This document shows positions 18,989 through 28,266 of a stretch of 64,000 bases of DNA, piece by piece (positions within the stretch are counted from its first letter, which is position 1; every line of letters begins with the position of its first letter). Source of the DNA: Planctomycetaceae bacterium (GTDB lineage Bacteria; Planctomycetota; Planctomycetia; Planctomycetales; Planctomycetaceae); the NCBI GenBank assembly GCA_041398825.1, contig JAWKTX010000004.1, forward strand, positions 490,299-554,298, in the 5' to 3' direction. A program made the position numbers and the translations under genes. Below the pieces are notes generated by a model. It saw only the letters and a program-made list of their open reading frames with translations, made no database searches and was not told the DNA's origin.

Positions 18989-19528
18989 TCAATGTTTGAG
19001 CGGGGCGAGCAGGATTGACATCGTCTTCCCGCTTTCCATCTTTGGCTGCTGCTCGACTGAGGCAATGTCTTCCAGACTCTTGATAATCTCTGTCAGCATC
19101 TCTGCACCGCGTTCATGGTGAGCGTTCTCACGCCCCTTGAACATGACATTGATTTTGACCTTGTCGCGTCGTTCCAGGAATTCGCGAGCTTTGTTTACCT
19201 TGACTTCGATATCATGCGCGCCGGTTTTCGCACGCAGTCGAAGTTGTTTCAGTTGGGTCTTGTGTTGCTTTGGGCCACCGGATTTTTTCTGACGCTCATA
19301 AAGCACCTTGCCGTAATTCATAATTCGGCAGACGGGTGGTCGAGCGTCCGGGCTGACTTCTACTAAGTCGAGCCCATCTTCCTGAGCGAGCCGCAATGCG
19401 GTTGCGGTCTCCATTTCCCCCAGCATTTCACCCTCTGCGTTCACAACCCGGATCGGCGAAATGCGAATCCGATCATTCATACGCGGAATGTTTGTCTGGG
19501 GTGCAACTGTCGGACGAGATCTTTTAAT
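18989..19528 (-). CDS. infC: Translation initiation factor IF-3 (AUU start)
   Basis: The protein of 179 residues is a full-length IF-3. The N-terminal domain runs from RMNDRIRISPIRVVNAEGE through AQEDGLDLVEVSPDARPPVCRIM, and the C-terminal domain contains KQLRLRAKTGAHDIEVKV and MFKGRENAHHERG. IF-3 binds the 30S subunit and enforces start-codon selection. The start is taken as ATT at 19528 because AGGAGG lies five bases upstream and no other start has such a site. AUU is the classic infC start codon and gives autoregulation by IF-3 itself. An open frame continues upstream to an ATG at 19651 but without a ribosome site. The usual downstream partners rpmI and rplT are absent; a terminator follows instead. 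Confidence 0.93.
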   Translation of the reverse strand: MKRSRPTVAPQTNIPRMNDRIRISPIRVVNAEGEMLGEMETATALRLAQEDGLDLVEVSPDARPPVCRIMNYGKVLYERQKKSGGPKQHKTQLKQLRLRAKTGAHDIEVKVNKAREFLERRDKVKINVMFKGRENAHHERGAEMLTEIIKSLEDIASVEQQPKMESGKTMSILLAPLKH

Positions 19529-19540
19529 GGTTGCCTCCTG
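19526..19540 (-). promoter_or_regulatory. Strong Shine-Dalgarno with AUU start of infC
   Basis: On the minus strand AGGAGG is followed by CAACC and then ATT. The near-perfect anti-16S complementarity offsets the weak AUU codon. The arrangement is the known basis of IF-3 autogenous translational control in other bacteria. Confidence 0.85.
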
Positions 19541-19979
19541 AAGGAACGGAACACGGAAACAATTTTTGGATGGTTCAAGGCTCTTGCCATCCAAACCTGC
19601 AGACCATTGAAATCGTGAAGAGATACGGCCTACTGCCTTGGTTTGTCGCAAAAATCATAGAAAAATGCCAGTCCCAATTGCTTACCGTCATCGAAATTTC
19701 AGAGCAGATACGAAATTGGCGGTCCCACCCGCCTTTGAAACGCCGTTTCTGCCTGAATTACGGGCTTTAATGCGGAGATTCAGGGCGACTGACATGCCGG
19801 AGCCGGCTCCTGACCATGGTTGATCATTGTAATTCAGGGCGTTTCGGGCAATATCCCGCCGGAGCATGACCAGGGATGACACGCAACGGTGTTCCTGGGC
19901 GTCTCCTGAGCGAGGTTCTCGCCTGAAGGTGTCATCGCCTCAGGAATTCATCACCTGTAGAATTAGGCAGAGACAGAGC
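19541..19979. other. Intergenic, divergent infC / sulfatase region
   Basis: No gene was seen. The stretch should carry the promoters of infC and of the second sulfatase. An in-frame extension of the sulfatase frame to 19866 exists but has no ribosome site. Confidence 0.4.
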
Positions 19980-21377
19980 ATGAACAGCGGAAAGGCACTT
20001 GTCCTGACGGTGGCGGTATGGGGGACGCTGCTGCCACAATACTCTCCGGCCAAAGATCATGCCCGCCTCCCGGACATAGTCTTTTACCTGGCAGACGACC
20101 TTTCGACCGCTGACCTTCCGGTTTACGGCGGGAAGAATATTGCGACGCCGGCGATCAGCCGACTGGCCTCTGAGGGACTCACCTTCAATCGTTCGTTTGT
20201 CGCAAGTCCGGCTTGTGCCCCCAGTCGTGCGGCTCTGCTGACAGGTCTGATGCCCGCTCGTAACGGTGCCGAGGAGAATCACACGTATCCGAAACGTCAG
20301 ATTCTTCGGCTCCCCAAAGTCCTCAACGAGCTCGGCTATCAGACGGCGTCGTTCGGAAAGGTAGCCCATTCCAACAGCGCTGCAGATTTTGATTTCGACG
20401 TGTACGATCTGAAGAAGGAAATTCCGGAGCTGCGCACGACGGTCAGCGACTTTCTGAAGAATCGGACCGACGTGCGACCGCTGGCATTGTTTGTGGGTGT
20501 TTCTAACCCGCACGTACCCTGGCCCGTTGATTCCACGGTCGATCCAGAGACCATGTCGATGCCGCCCCAGTTATTGGATACACCGCGAACGCGCGTCCAG
20601 CGATCCCGGTACCTGCAGGAAGTTAAAGAACTGGACGCGTTCCTGGCAGAACTGCGCGCCGTTACCGACCGTTACATGGACAAGGATCGCATCTTTGTGT
20701 TTTCCAGCGATCACGGAGCGCAATTTCCGTTTGGTAAGTGGACGCTTTATGACGAAGGCATCCACGTCCCGCTGATTATCTCTTGGCCAGGGGTTACGAA
20801 ACCCGGAACGCGCACTGATGCGATGGTCAGCTGGATTGACATTCTGCCAACTCTGATTGACGTGGCTGGTGGCAAGGTGCCCGAAAATATTGACGGTCGG
20901 TCGTTCCAGGAGGTTCTGCGAGGCAAAAGCGATACGCACCGTGCCCGAATCTTTTCGACTCACAGCGGTGACCGGATGATGAATGTCTATCTCAGTCGTT
21001 CCATACGCACATCGCAATACAAGCTGATCTGGAACGTACATCCGGAATTTGCATTCACCACCCACATTGATCTGCTGCTGCGAGAAACTTCGGGCGACTA
21101 CTTCCGAGAATGGACCGAAGCGGCCGGGCATGACCAGCATGCAGCAGAAATCGTTGCCCGTCACCACGGAAGACCCCAACTGGAATTCTTCGATCTGACG
21201 GAAGACCCTGAAGAGCTGAACAATCTTGCCAATGATCCCGCACTGACAAAGATTCAGCAGGACCTGTTGTCTGAATTGAACCGCTGGATAGAGTCGCAGG
21301 GTGACCGGCTGACCGTATTTCATCCGCCACTGATGCTGAACGCGCCGGAAACATGGGTACCACGAAACCAGAAATAG
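19980..21377 (+). CDS. Sulfatase, iduronate-2-sulfatase-like, secreted
   Basis: The protein has 465 residues with a signal peptide (hydrophobic about residues 6-20). The sulfatase core shows FYLADDLSTADLPVYG (calcium ligands near 38-40), the formylglycine site CAPSR at 79-83, and FSSDHGAQFPFGKW with further metal and substrate residues. The CAPSR form and the DDLS start resemble the iduronate-2-sulfatase/heparan-N-sulfatase branch rather than the CSPTR sulfatase at 12 kb. Substrate preference within the branch is a guess. The ATG at 19980 places the signal peptide at the N-terminus; an ATG at 19866 would bury it. It stands alone in its orientation and is convergent with the ankyrin gene. Confidence 0.9.
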   Translation: MNSGKALVLTVAVWGTLLPQYSPAKDHARLPDIVFYLADDLSTADLPVYGGKNIATPAISRLASEGLTFNRSFVASPACAPSRAALLTGLMPARNGAEENHTYPKRQILRLPKVLNELGYQTASFGKVAHSNSAADFDFDVYDLKKEIPELRTTVSDFLKNRTDVRPLALFVGVSNPHVPWPVDSTVDPETMSMPPQLLDTPRTRVQRSRYLQEVKELDAFLAELRAVTDRYMDKDRIFVFSSDHGAQFPFGKWTLYDEGIHVPLIISWPGVTKPGTRTDAMVSWIDILPTLIDVAGGKVPENIDGRSFQEVLRGKSDTHRARIFSTHSGDRMMNVYLSRSIRTSQYKLIWNVHPEFAFTTHIDLLLRETSGDYFREWTEAAGHDQHAAEIVARHHGRPQLEFFDLTEDPEELNNLANDPALTKIQQDLLSELNRWIESQGDRLTVFHPPLMLNAPETWVPRNQK

Positions 21378-21489
21378 TCTGCCGTCCAACAGCGGTCACC
21401 AGGCCCCGCTTACCCACCACGGCATCCCCGGAAACGGACGTTCAAACCGAGCGATCAACTTCCGCGCGAATCCAGCGCCCGGTGGCAAA

Positions 21490-22653
21490 TTAATCCCACG
21501 AAAAGTGAAAACCCTGTGACGCTTCCAGTTCCTTCCGGACGGCAGTGACATCGTCAACATTCTCCCACGGCCTACCGTGACCTGCCTGCAGATCGCTGCC
21601 ATAGTGCGGGCAGATTTCCAGCAACCGCCCGGCAAGCTTGAATGTGTCTTCCGGAGTTTGCCGGAATTGACCTGAAACGCCATCGCGTCCACATTCAAGC
21701 AACTGGAAAGGATAGTCATCATTCAATTTACTGAGAGCAGTACCGATAACGACTCGTTCAAACACCGTGTCGTCCAGCGGCAGCAGATTTGAAGCGGCAA
21801 CAACTTCCTCAATTCGGATTGTCGGAGCCAGCAGCAGCCGTACCACCTTAGCGATATCCAGCCCCCGTTCGCAGAAGAGCGTGAAACCTGCCTTCAGGCT
21901 CAACTCATGCATCGACGCAAGGTATTCGATATCGTCTTCAAAATGGTTTGCCTTCGCCAGTGCCCGTATCGGGACCTTCGCGAAGGCTTGCATTCCGCGA
22001 CCACGTGCCACAGAAGAAGACACGCCCAGCAACGACTCCAGTTGCCGAACATGCTCCTGAAAGCTGGTGGTCTTTGACTCTCGTTTAAAGCGGTCGATGG
22101 TGTCCTTGACAAATTGAGCGCGAGGCCTGATTTCGTTTTCTTCCGCTTCGCGTTTATCTGCGATGGCCTTTAGAAGTGCAGGATCTGCTTCCGCCCCTCG
22201 GCGAAGGAGATTTTCGACAAGCTCGAAGTTTTTCTGACGGCTCGCAAGTTCCACCGGCGTACAGTCGTAGTCCCCCGTCCCTCGTTTGGACGGGTCTGCA
22301 CCGTGCAAAAAACAAAACGCGATGTGCCTTCCGTTCTCGATGGCCCAAAGCAAAGGAGTCATTCCGGACACCGGACAAACATCGTTGATTGATACGGTCT
22401 TCAAAATGCTGATCAAGCCGCGTTGATCCGGTAGGCCCGGGCCAGTCATATGCGGCGCGGTTAACTCCTTCAGCAGATCCGTTACCGTAAAAGACGTGCC
22501 GTTTGCCGGTCGCGGAGCAACAAAGGCGTACCTGGCCCTCCCGTCAATGCCCAGCTCAGTCATCACGCCGCAATGCGGGCACCTGGTGCTCTGGCTGGAC
22601 GCGGTAAATGAACCACGGCAGGCGGGGCAGGTTTGAGGGATTTTTTCTGACAC
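21490..22653 (-). CDS. Zinc-ribbon / ankyrin-repeat protein
   Basis: The protein of 387 residues starts at a GTG. Residues about 9-29 hold two CxxC pairs (CPACRG...CPHCG), a zinc ribbon. Residues about 70-165 contain two to three ankyrin-like repeats (SGMTPLLWAIENGRHIAFCFLHGADPS and CTPVELASRQKNFELVENLLRRGAEAD). The C-terminal ~200 residues are helical and match nothing I recognise. Zinc-ribbon plus ankyrin suggests a protein-protein adaptor. It heads (on the minus strand) nothing obvious and lies just beyond two other accessory-type genes, one of them SMI1/KNR4-like, so an immunity or accessory role is possible but unproved. Confidence 0.65.
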   Translation of the reverse strand: MSEKIPQTCPACRGSFTASSQSTRCPHCGVMTELGIDGRARYAFVAPRPANGTSFTVTDLLKELTAPHMTGPGLPDQRGLISILKTVSINDVCPVSGMTPLLWAIENGRHIAFCFLHGADPSKRGTGDYDCTPVELASRQKNFELVENLLRRGAEADPALLKAIADKREAEENEIRPRAQFVKDTIDRFKRESKTTSFQEHVRQLESLLGVSSSVARGRGMQAFAKVPIRALAKANHFEDDIEYLASMHELSLKAGFTLFCERGLDIAKVVRLLLAPTIRIEEVVAASNLLPLDDTVFERVVIGTALSKLNDDYPFQLLECGRDGVSGQFRQTPEDTFKLAGRLLEICPHYGSDLQAGHGRPWENVDDVTAVRKELEASQGFHFSWD

Positions 22654-22955
22654 GTCTGATAGCTTCCTGCCGAAGGTCCATGATCAGTGGTTTGTGCTCC
22701 ATGCCCCGGATTTGCGACCTCTGGCAAACCACCATGTGTATTGCAATTGATTCCGGAGCCACGCTCTTCGAGGGCCGCTCAGTTCACCCGTCGCTCTGTT
22801 CACCCGTTGCTCTGTCGCCGTGCGATTCTAGCGAGAGGATCCCGGGGTGCCATGAGGTGAGCTGTGATTCGCGCCGCACTTTCCAAATTGCGTTTGGCTT
22901 TTCGAAAGAAGCCAGCGGCCAGGGATGGGTAGCGAGCAACTTCGTCTCCTCCACG
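22654..22955. other. Intergenic, no feature seen
   Basis: These 302 bases lie between two minus-strand genes. Short plus-strand open frames cross the region but have no ribosome site or recognisable features. I see no terminator. Confidence 0.4.
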
Positions 22956-23354
22956 TCAGCACAGCAAGCCATCGCCGCCGGGTCGCCAGATTCTTCCCCC
23001 GGGGTCACTGATTTCATAAACGGCAATGCCATGTTTTTCAGCGATTGACATCACCGCATTGTACGCGGATTTTGCCTTTGACCACGCGAAACAGGCGAAG
23101 ATACTCGTACGGTTTATTTCATAGTCCGTGAGATGGGGATCATCGTCTCGGTCAGCACTGCAGTAAGGTCCATCCATGGCAGGAAATACCCGGAGCATTT
23201 CTTCAAGCCACGATCGCAGCCCGGGTGTTGAGAATTCAGTGCGAGTTGGATCGAAGACTTCGGTTTGATCATTTTGCAAATCACACCACGCCAGAAACTC
23301 CTCGCGATCCATTGGCGCGGCGGATGGATCAAACACCATGAGATCGTAACTCAA
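22956..23354 (-). CDS. Small conserved protein of unknown function (TTG start)
   Basis: The likely protein has 132 residues and begins M(TTG)SYDLMVFDPSAAPMDREEF. GGGAGG lies eight bases upstream of the TTG at 23354, whereas the in-frame upstream ATG at 23396 has no such site. The SYDLMVFDP...AP opening and the Trp-rich, acidic body, with FACFAWSKAKSAY and YEISDPGGRIW near the end, match a family of short uncharacterised bacterial proteins that often lie near SMI1/KNR4-type genes. No catalytic motif is visible. A function cannot be assigned. Confidence 0.65.
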   Translation of the reverse strand: MSYDLMVFDPSAAPMDREEFLAWCDLQNDQTEVFDPTRTEFSTPGLRSWLEEMLRVFPAMDGPYCSADRDDDPHLTDYEINRTSIFACFAWSKAKSAYNAVMSIAEKHGIAVYEISDPGGRIWRPGGDGLLC

Positions 23355-23494
23355 TATCGCGGCCTCCCATCGATTCAGTCTCGAAAAAACAGCCACCCCC
23401 GGCCGCTTCCTGATTCTCTTCTTTCAGGAAACGCTGCCTAACCAAAATCCAGTGCATGGTGTAGTTATTCACCATAAAGGATTTCCCGATTTTC

Positions 23495-24262
23495 CTATGC
23501 CTCCCGGGGACTGATCCAGCCCCAGGGAATGCGTTTCCCTTCTGTGTTGAGTTTACGGCACAGCTCGCTCTGCGGGAATTCCCGATTCCAAATCTCCTGG
23601 AACTCAATCGGTCCGGTAATCCGGCCGAGTTCACGGTCTCTTTGGCTCAACCGGGCAATCAGAGATCTGCGAATCTGGCCTGCTTCACTGTCGTATTCGT
23701 CGAGCGTCTTCCTGCGAGACGTCCAATCGTCTCGATGCAGGCTGATTTCTCGGCAGACTTCCTCATTCCATGGCTTACACTCCACAGCACTGATGGCCGC
23801 TTCGCGCAACCATGCGGTAAAAGAAGGTGCCCATTCCTTTGGTTCAGGTTCTGTCTCAACGTAGAGCCAAACAGGGGGATCATCTCCTGCATGGGGATCA
23901 ACAAAGAGGAATTCGTAACCCTGATGCTGGAGGTACGGAATCATGTGTTCCGGCAATCGCCAGGGAGAATCTTTTGCAGCGGTCAATTCAACGGCAACTT
24001 CGCGGGCCCCTTCAAAAGCGTCCGCTCCAAAGAGATCGCCATCCATCAGCCTCCCGCATGCGTGCCCGATCTGTCGCAGGCATTCGGCCATCGATATCGG
24101 AAGGGAAATCGACAGTTGTTGCTCGAGTTGCCTGAGTTCTGCATCCGTACATCCACGAATGGTCTCGTCCGTTGCAATCTCTGCATCGATCATGAAGCGG
24201 CAAAGTTCAGACATGAAAGCGGCGTACATTTTTGCGGCGGCTTCGTGAAACATAACGGCCAT
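23495..24262 (-). CDS. SMI1/KNR4 (SUKH) family protein
   Basis: The protein of up to 255 residues contains a SUKH-type fold: DAELRQLEQQLSISLPISM near residue 40, the G...G...DLFGADAFEG stretch, and FLFVDPHAGDDPPVWLYVE near 115, followed by a Trp-rich helix. SUKH proteins occur as immunity proteins to polymorphic toxins and as general adaptors. The C-terminal ~80 residues are helical and charged. The start codon is uncertain, with in-frame ATGs at 24262, 24253 and 24214 and no strong ribosome site. With the neighbouring small protein and the zinc-ribbon/ankyrin protein it forms an accessory cluster on one strand; no toxin gene was recognised. Confidence 0.7.
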   Translation of the reverse strand: MAVMFHEAAAKMYAAFMSELCRFMIDAEIATDETIRGCTDAELRQLEQQLSISLPISMAECLRQIGHACGRLMDGDLFGADAFEGAREVAVELTAAKDSPWRLPEHMIPYLQHQGYEFLFVDPHAGDDPPVWLYVETEPEPKEWAPSFTAWLREAAISAVECKPWNEEVCREISLHRDDWTSRRKTLDEYDSEAGQIRRSLIARLSQRDRELGRITGPIEFQEIWNREFPQSELCRKLNTEGKRIPWGWISPREA

Positions 24263-24769
24263 CCATCATCGCCCGCTGGCCGTCTGAATATTGTGTGTGG
24301 GCCGGACAAGTCTGGCAAAACGGAGTAAGTGGCAGGGTTGCCTTGTCGTCCCGGGAACGCAATTCCATTCCTTATTCGGCGAATGGGTAGACTGCGGTCC
24401 TGCCAGGTACAGATCCTGCCAGACTCCAGATCGCATTCGTCGATCAACGAAAACAGAATATGATTTCTGATTTCGGCCGCAAAGGTAAGCATTGCCGGAT
24501 AAGCGGGCTGATAGGCTCGAATCGTCCACACACCGGAGACGAATTTCAGATTGCCCGGGCCGTCCGGGGCAAATGGAAATCAAGTTCAATTCCAGAACAC
24601 GGTACCAGGTTCTTTGGTCCTTGCAGAAGTCGCTGCCGGGTTCGACTCGTCCTGCTGGCGTTGTGACGGCTGCCTCGTTACGCTTTCTGGCCTCACCTGA
24701 AACTGCTGGGGCAGACGATGCCTCCGTGATTTAAAATCTTAGACGTCGGCCGCCCGGCCCCGGATTGGG
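24263..24769. other. Intergenic, possibly degenerate sequence
   Basis: These 507 bases between divergent genes hold only short open frames on the minus strand that match nothing I recognise. The base composition resembles coding DNA, so a decayed gene is possible. No RNA or repeat was seen. Confidence 0.35.
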
Positions 24770-26104
24770 ATGCGATCTATGACCTTTTCATCTTCAGATT
24801 CCAACTCATCTGCAGATACCACTCGCCGTCAGTTTGTTGGAAACGCTGTCGCTGGCATCGCAGCGACGTCGGCCCTGAATGCCGGGCTGTTCGCGGCAGA
24901 ACCTGGTCAGGCAGAAAAGAAACAGGTGACCGTCGGCATCATGGGCGTGAGTCGCGGTTCGGCACTGGCGCGAGTGTTTGCGAAACTGGAGGGGGTGAAA
25001 GTTCGTTATCTTTGCGATACCGACAGCATCCGGTTGAAGTCGGCACACGAATCGTTTGCGAAAACTGTTGACTACGATGTCCGCACGACAGGAGATTTCC
25101 GCCACATTCTGGACGACAAGAACGTGGACGCTCTGATTGTTGCCGCGCCCAATCACTGGCATGCTCCGGCTGGCATCATGGCGTGTGCGGCCGGCAAGCA
25201 TGCCTACGTGGAAAAGCCCTGCTGTCATAATCCGGCGGAGGGTGAGATGCTGATTGCGGCCGCTCGAAAACATAAACGCTGTGTGCAGATGGGAAATCAA
25301 CGCCGAAGCGGAGCGAAAATTGTGGAAGCGATTTCTCTGCTGCACGAAGGGCGTATTGGTCGGGTTTATTACAGCCGTAGCTGGTATGCAAATCTTCGAG
25401 GGCCGATGGGGACTGGCATGCCTGAAGCCGTGCCGGACCACATTGACTATGAATTATGGCAGGGGCCGGCGCCGCGAACTCCTTATCAGTCCAACATTGT
25501 GCATTACAACTGGCACTGGCGCTGGCACTTTGGGAATGGCGAACTGGGAAACAACGGAATTCATTCACTGGATCTGAGCCGCTGGGGGCTGGACGCGGAT
25601 TACCCGGAACGAGTGACATCTTCGGGCGGACGCTATCGATTTGAGGACGATCAGCAGACTGCCGATACGCATCTGGTTTCTTTTGAGTTCCCAGGGAAAA
25701 AGCAGATTATCTGGGAAGGCCTGAGCTGTAACCGGGATGGTTTTTATGGAGACAGTTTCGGCGTGTCATTCCATGGAGAAAAAGGCAGCCTGCGAATGAA
25801 CAGCTGGGGCTATACCCTGTACGACGAAAAGACGAAGGAGATTCAGAAGGTGGATGGTCAGGACGGCCTGGAAGCTCACGCCTCCAATTTTATCGAAGCG
25901 ATCCGTGCTGATGATCCAACCATGCTGAATTCAGAAATCGAAGAGGGCTACAAATCGACATTGCTCTGCCATCTTGGAAACATCGCCCATCGCACGGGTG
26001 ATACCATCAACGTCGATCCATCGAACGGACACGTGATTGCCAACCCGGAAGCAGACAAATTGTGGGCTCGAACCTATGAGCCCGGCTGGGAACCCAAGTT
26101 CTAG
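24770..26104 (+). CDS. Gfo/Idh/MocA family oxidoreductase with Tat-like leader
   Basis: The protein has 444 residues (441 if the in-frame ATG at 24779 is used). The N-terminus has a twin-arginine segment (TTRRQFVGNAVAGIAATSA), so export in folded form is likely, as is common for these enzymes in planctomycetes. The Rossmann NAD(P) domain follows (TVGIMGVSRGSA near residue 54, then AAPNHWHAPAG and the family motif EKPCCHNPAEGE). The C-terminal alpha/beta domain contains NNGIHSLDLSRWGLD. Family members oxidise or reduce sugars and sugar alcohols. The substrate is unknown. Two further enzyme genes follow on the same strand but with gaps of 182 and 111 bases. Confidence 0.88.
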   Translation: MRSMTFSSSDSNSSADTTRRQFVGNAVAGIAATSALNAGLFAAEPGQAEKKQVTVGIMGVSRGSALARVFAKLEGVKVRYLCDTDSIRLKSAHESFAKTVDYDVRTTGDFRHILDDKNVDALIVAAPNHWHAPAGIMACAAGKHAYVEKPCCHNPAEGEMLIAAARKHKRCVQMGNQRRSGAKIVEAISLLHEGRIGRVYYSRSWYANLRGPMGTGMPEAVPDHIDYELWQGPAPRTPYQSNIVHYNWHWRWHFGNGELGNNGIHSLDLSRWGLDADYPERVTSSGGRYRFEDDQQTADTHLVSFEFPGKKQIIWEGLSCNRDGFYGDSFGVSFHGEKGSLRMNSWGYTLYDEKTKEIQKVDGQDGLEAHASNFIEAIRADDPTMLNSEIEEGYKSTLLCHLGNIAHRTGDTINVDPSNGHVIANPEADKLWARTYEPGWEPKF

Positions 26105-26286
26105 TGCCTCATTGATTCCCGGACGTCGCATTCAGTCACTGCGCTAAACTGCAGATTCGCAGTGGCATGGCGTTCCATTCAACTGGGCACAACAGGTAAG
26201 CACTGGAGGTTTGCGCCCCGTGAAACGCTGTTTGATGCTTCAAGGCACACAAATCAGAGAAATTCAACTTCAGGAGAAACTGGCAA

Positions 26287-27207
26287 ATGGCACTAGTGGA
26301 AGTCGTTCCCGGCAAGACTCGAATTGGCTGGATTGGCACGGGGGTGATGGGAGCCAGCATGTGCGGCCACCTGATGAAGGCCGGATTTCATGCGACCGTC
26401 TATTCACGTACAAAATCGAAGGCCGATTCTCTGCTCAGCAATGGAGCAGAATGGGCTGACAGTCCCAAATCAGTCGCTGAGAATTCTGACATCGTGTTTG
26501 CGATCGTGGGTTTTCCGTCGGATGTTCGCGAGGTCTTTCTGGGTGAAAACGGAGCTCTGAACGGGGCGTCTGCCGGCAACGTCCTGGTTGACATGACGAC
26601 AAGTCAGCCGTCTCTGGCGATGGAAATCAGCGAAGTCGCTTTGGCGAAGGGTGTCCACAGCATTGATGCCCCCGTTTCCGGGGGTGATATCGGAGCAAGA
26701 AATGCCGCGTTGTCGATCATGATTGGCGGCGACGAAGGCGTTGTGAATTCGCTTCAGCCTCTTTGGCAGGCGATGGGCAAAACAATTGTCTATCAGGGGC
26801 CGGCGGGTGCCGGCCAGCATACAAAAATGGTGAATCAGATATTGATTGCCACGGGAATGATCGGTGTGTGCGAAGCCCTGTTGTACGGATATCGGGCCGG
26901 GCTTGATCTTCCGACAGTTTTGAAATCCGTTTCAAGCGGTGCTGCCGGAAGCTGGTCCCTTTCAAATCTGGGACCGCGAATCATCGATAACAATTTCGAT
27001 CCGGGGTTCTTTGTTGAACATTTCATCAAAGATATGGGAATCGCACTCGAAGAATCAAAGCGAATGGGACTGTCGATGCCCGGCCTCGCGCTTGGGCAGC
27101 AGCTCTACCATGCCGTGATGGCTCAGGGTTTTGGCCGTAACGGGACGCATGCACTGCAACTGGCATTAGCCAGTCTGTCTGGTATCGACTGGAAGAATCG
27201 AGGCTGA
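26287..27207 (+). CDS. 3-hydroxyisobutyrate dehydrogenase-like oxidoreductase
   Basis: The protein of 306 residues belongs to the beta-hydroxyacid dehydrogenase family. The NAD(P)-binding motif GWIGTGVMG is at residues about 13-21, the substrate segment DAPVSGGDIGARNAAL near 124, and the catalytic Lys lies in GAGQHTKMVNQ near 177. Members reduce or oxidise 3-hydroxyisobutyrate, tartronate semialdehyde or similar short hydroxyacids. The exact substrate is not readable. AGGAG lies about 10 bases before the ATG. It is followed by dapA after 111 bases, which need not mean a shared pathway. Confidence 0.88.
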   Translation: MALVEVVPGKTRIGWIGTGVMGASMCGHLMKAGFHATVYSRTKSKADSLLSNGAEWADSPKSVAENSDIVFAIVGFPSDVREVFLGENGALNGASAGNVLVDMTTSQPSLAMEISEVALAKGVHSIDAPVSGGDIGARNAALSIMIGGDEGVVNSLQPLWQAMGKTIVYQGPAGAGQHTKMVNQILIATGMIGVCEALLYGYRAGLDLPTVLKSVSSGAAGSWSLSNLGPRIIDNNFDPGFFVEHFIKDMGIALEESKRMGLSMPGLALGQQLYHAVMAQGFGRNGTHALQLALASLSGIDWKNRG

Positions 27208-27318
27208 TTCGGTTTGCCGGATGTGGATTCGTGCGTAAGCTTCCCACTTCAGGGCATCGGGGCTTCAGGTCAACCGGCCTCACGACGTTTAAACTTCAGC
27301 AACTGAGAAGATGGAATC

Positions 27319-28215
27319 ATGGCTCGTAAAGGGGAACAGTTTTCGGGACTAACGGTGGCACTTGTGACACCGATGAACAGCGATGGTACCGTCAACGAAA
27401 GCATGCTGCGGGATCTGGTTGACTTTCAGATCGAATCTGGCACAGATTGCGTCAGCCCTGTGGGTACAACCGGCGAGAGCCCCACGCTTTCGCACGAAGA
27501 ACACGAGCGAGTGATCAGTATCGTATGTGAGCAGGCAGCGGGTCGCATCAAAGTGATGGCAGGGACAGGGTCGAACAGTACGGCGGAGGCTATCCGACTT
27601 ACAAAGTTCGCGTGGTCTGCAGGAGCCACAGCCGCACTAATGGTTGCCCCTTACTACAACAAGCCAACGCAGGAAGGTTTTTTCCTGCACTACAAAGCGG
27701 TTGCCGATGCTGTTGATATCCCGATTGTGCTCTACAACATTCCGGGGCGTACGGCAAAGAACATGGAGCCTGAGACGATCTGCCGTATTTCCGAAGCGTG
27801 CCCGAACGTCGTAGCGATCAAAGAATCGACGGGCATGATGGATCAGGCATCACAAATCCTGTCTGCCTCAGACTTGACGGTCCTTTCGGGGGACGACAGT
27901 CTCACACTTCCACTGATGTCTCTGGGAGGAAGTGGTGTTGTCTCCGTTGTCGGGAACATCGTGCCAAAAGACGTCAAGCAACTGATCGCGGCCTTCATGT
28001 CCGGCGATATCGCGGGTGCTCAGACGATTCATCACAAATTGTTCCCGCTGTGTCGGGACATGCTGTCGCTGTCAACAAATCCAATTCCTGTGAAGGCGGC
28101 AATGGGAATTCTGGGCCGCGATTGTGGAAGTGTGCGATTGCCGATGACGCCACTCTCCGAAGATCAGATCACGACTCTGAAGGCGACGCTAACAAGATAC
28201 GGTCTGCCTTGTTAA
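27319..28215 (+). CDS. dapA: 4-hydroxy-tetrahydrodipicolinate synthase
   Basis: The 298-residue protein is a class I aldolase-fold DHDPS, which condenses pyruvate with aspartate semialdehyde in lysine and diaminopimelate synthesis. Key residues are visible: the VGTTGESPTL motif at about 48-57, the active-site Tyr 139 in VLYNIPGRTAKN with Arg 144, and the Schiff-base Lys 168 in AIKESTG. The Arg of PGRT binds the semialdehyde carboxylate and favours true DapA over related sugar-acid aldolases. Planctomycetes make DAP-containing peptidoglycan in many lineages, which fits. A stem-loop follows the stop. Confidence 0.93.
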   Translation: MARKGEQFSGLTVALVTPMNSDGTVNESMLRDLVDFQIESGTDCVSPVGTTGESPTLSHEEHERVISIVCEQAAGRIKVMAGTGSNSTAEAIRLTKFAWSAGATAALMVAPYYNKPTQEGFFLHYKAVADAVDIPIVLYNIPGRTAKNMEPETICRISEACPNVVAIKESTGMMDQASQILSASDLTVLSGDDSLTLPLMSLGGSGVVSVVGNIVPKDVKQLIAAFMSGDIAGAQTIHHKLFPLCRDMLSLSTNPIPVKAAMGILGRDCGSVRLPMTPLSEDQITTLKATLTRYGLPC

Positions 28216-28237
28216 TCGTCCCGCCCGCATTCACCGG

Positions 28238-28266
28238 GAGCGGTATCACCTGTCGATACCGCTCTT
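28238..28266 (+). terminator. Stem-loop terminator after dapA
   Basis: A perfect 10-bp stem (28238-28247 with 28255-28264) has a 7-base loop and lies about 22 bases after the stop. The tail contains only a few T residues, so it may be a weak terminator. Confidence 0.65.

Noticed and set aside
27319..28215. DapA-family protein as a sugar-acid aldolase in a pathway with the two oxidoreductases upstream
   Set aside because: The Arg of PGRT and the GTTGE motif support true dihydrodipicolinate synthase, and the gaps before it are wide for an operon.
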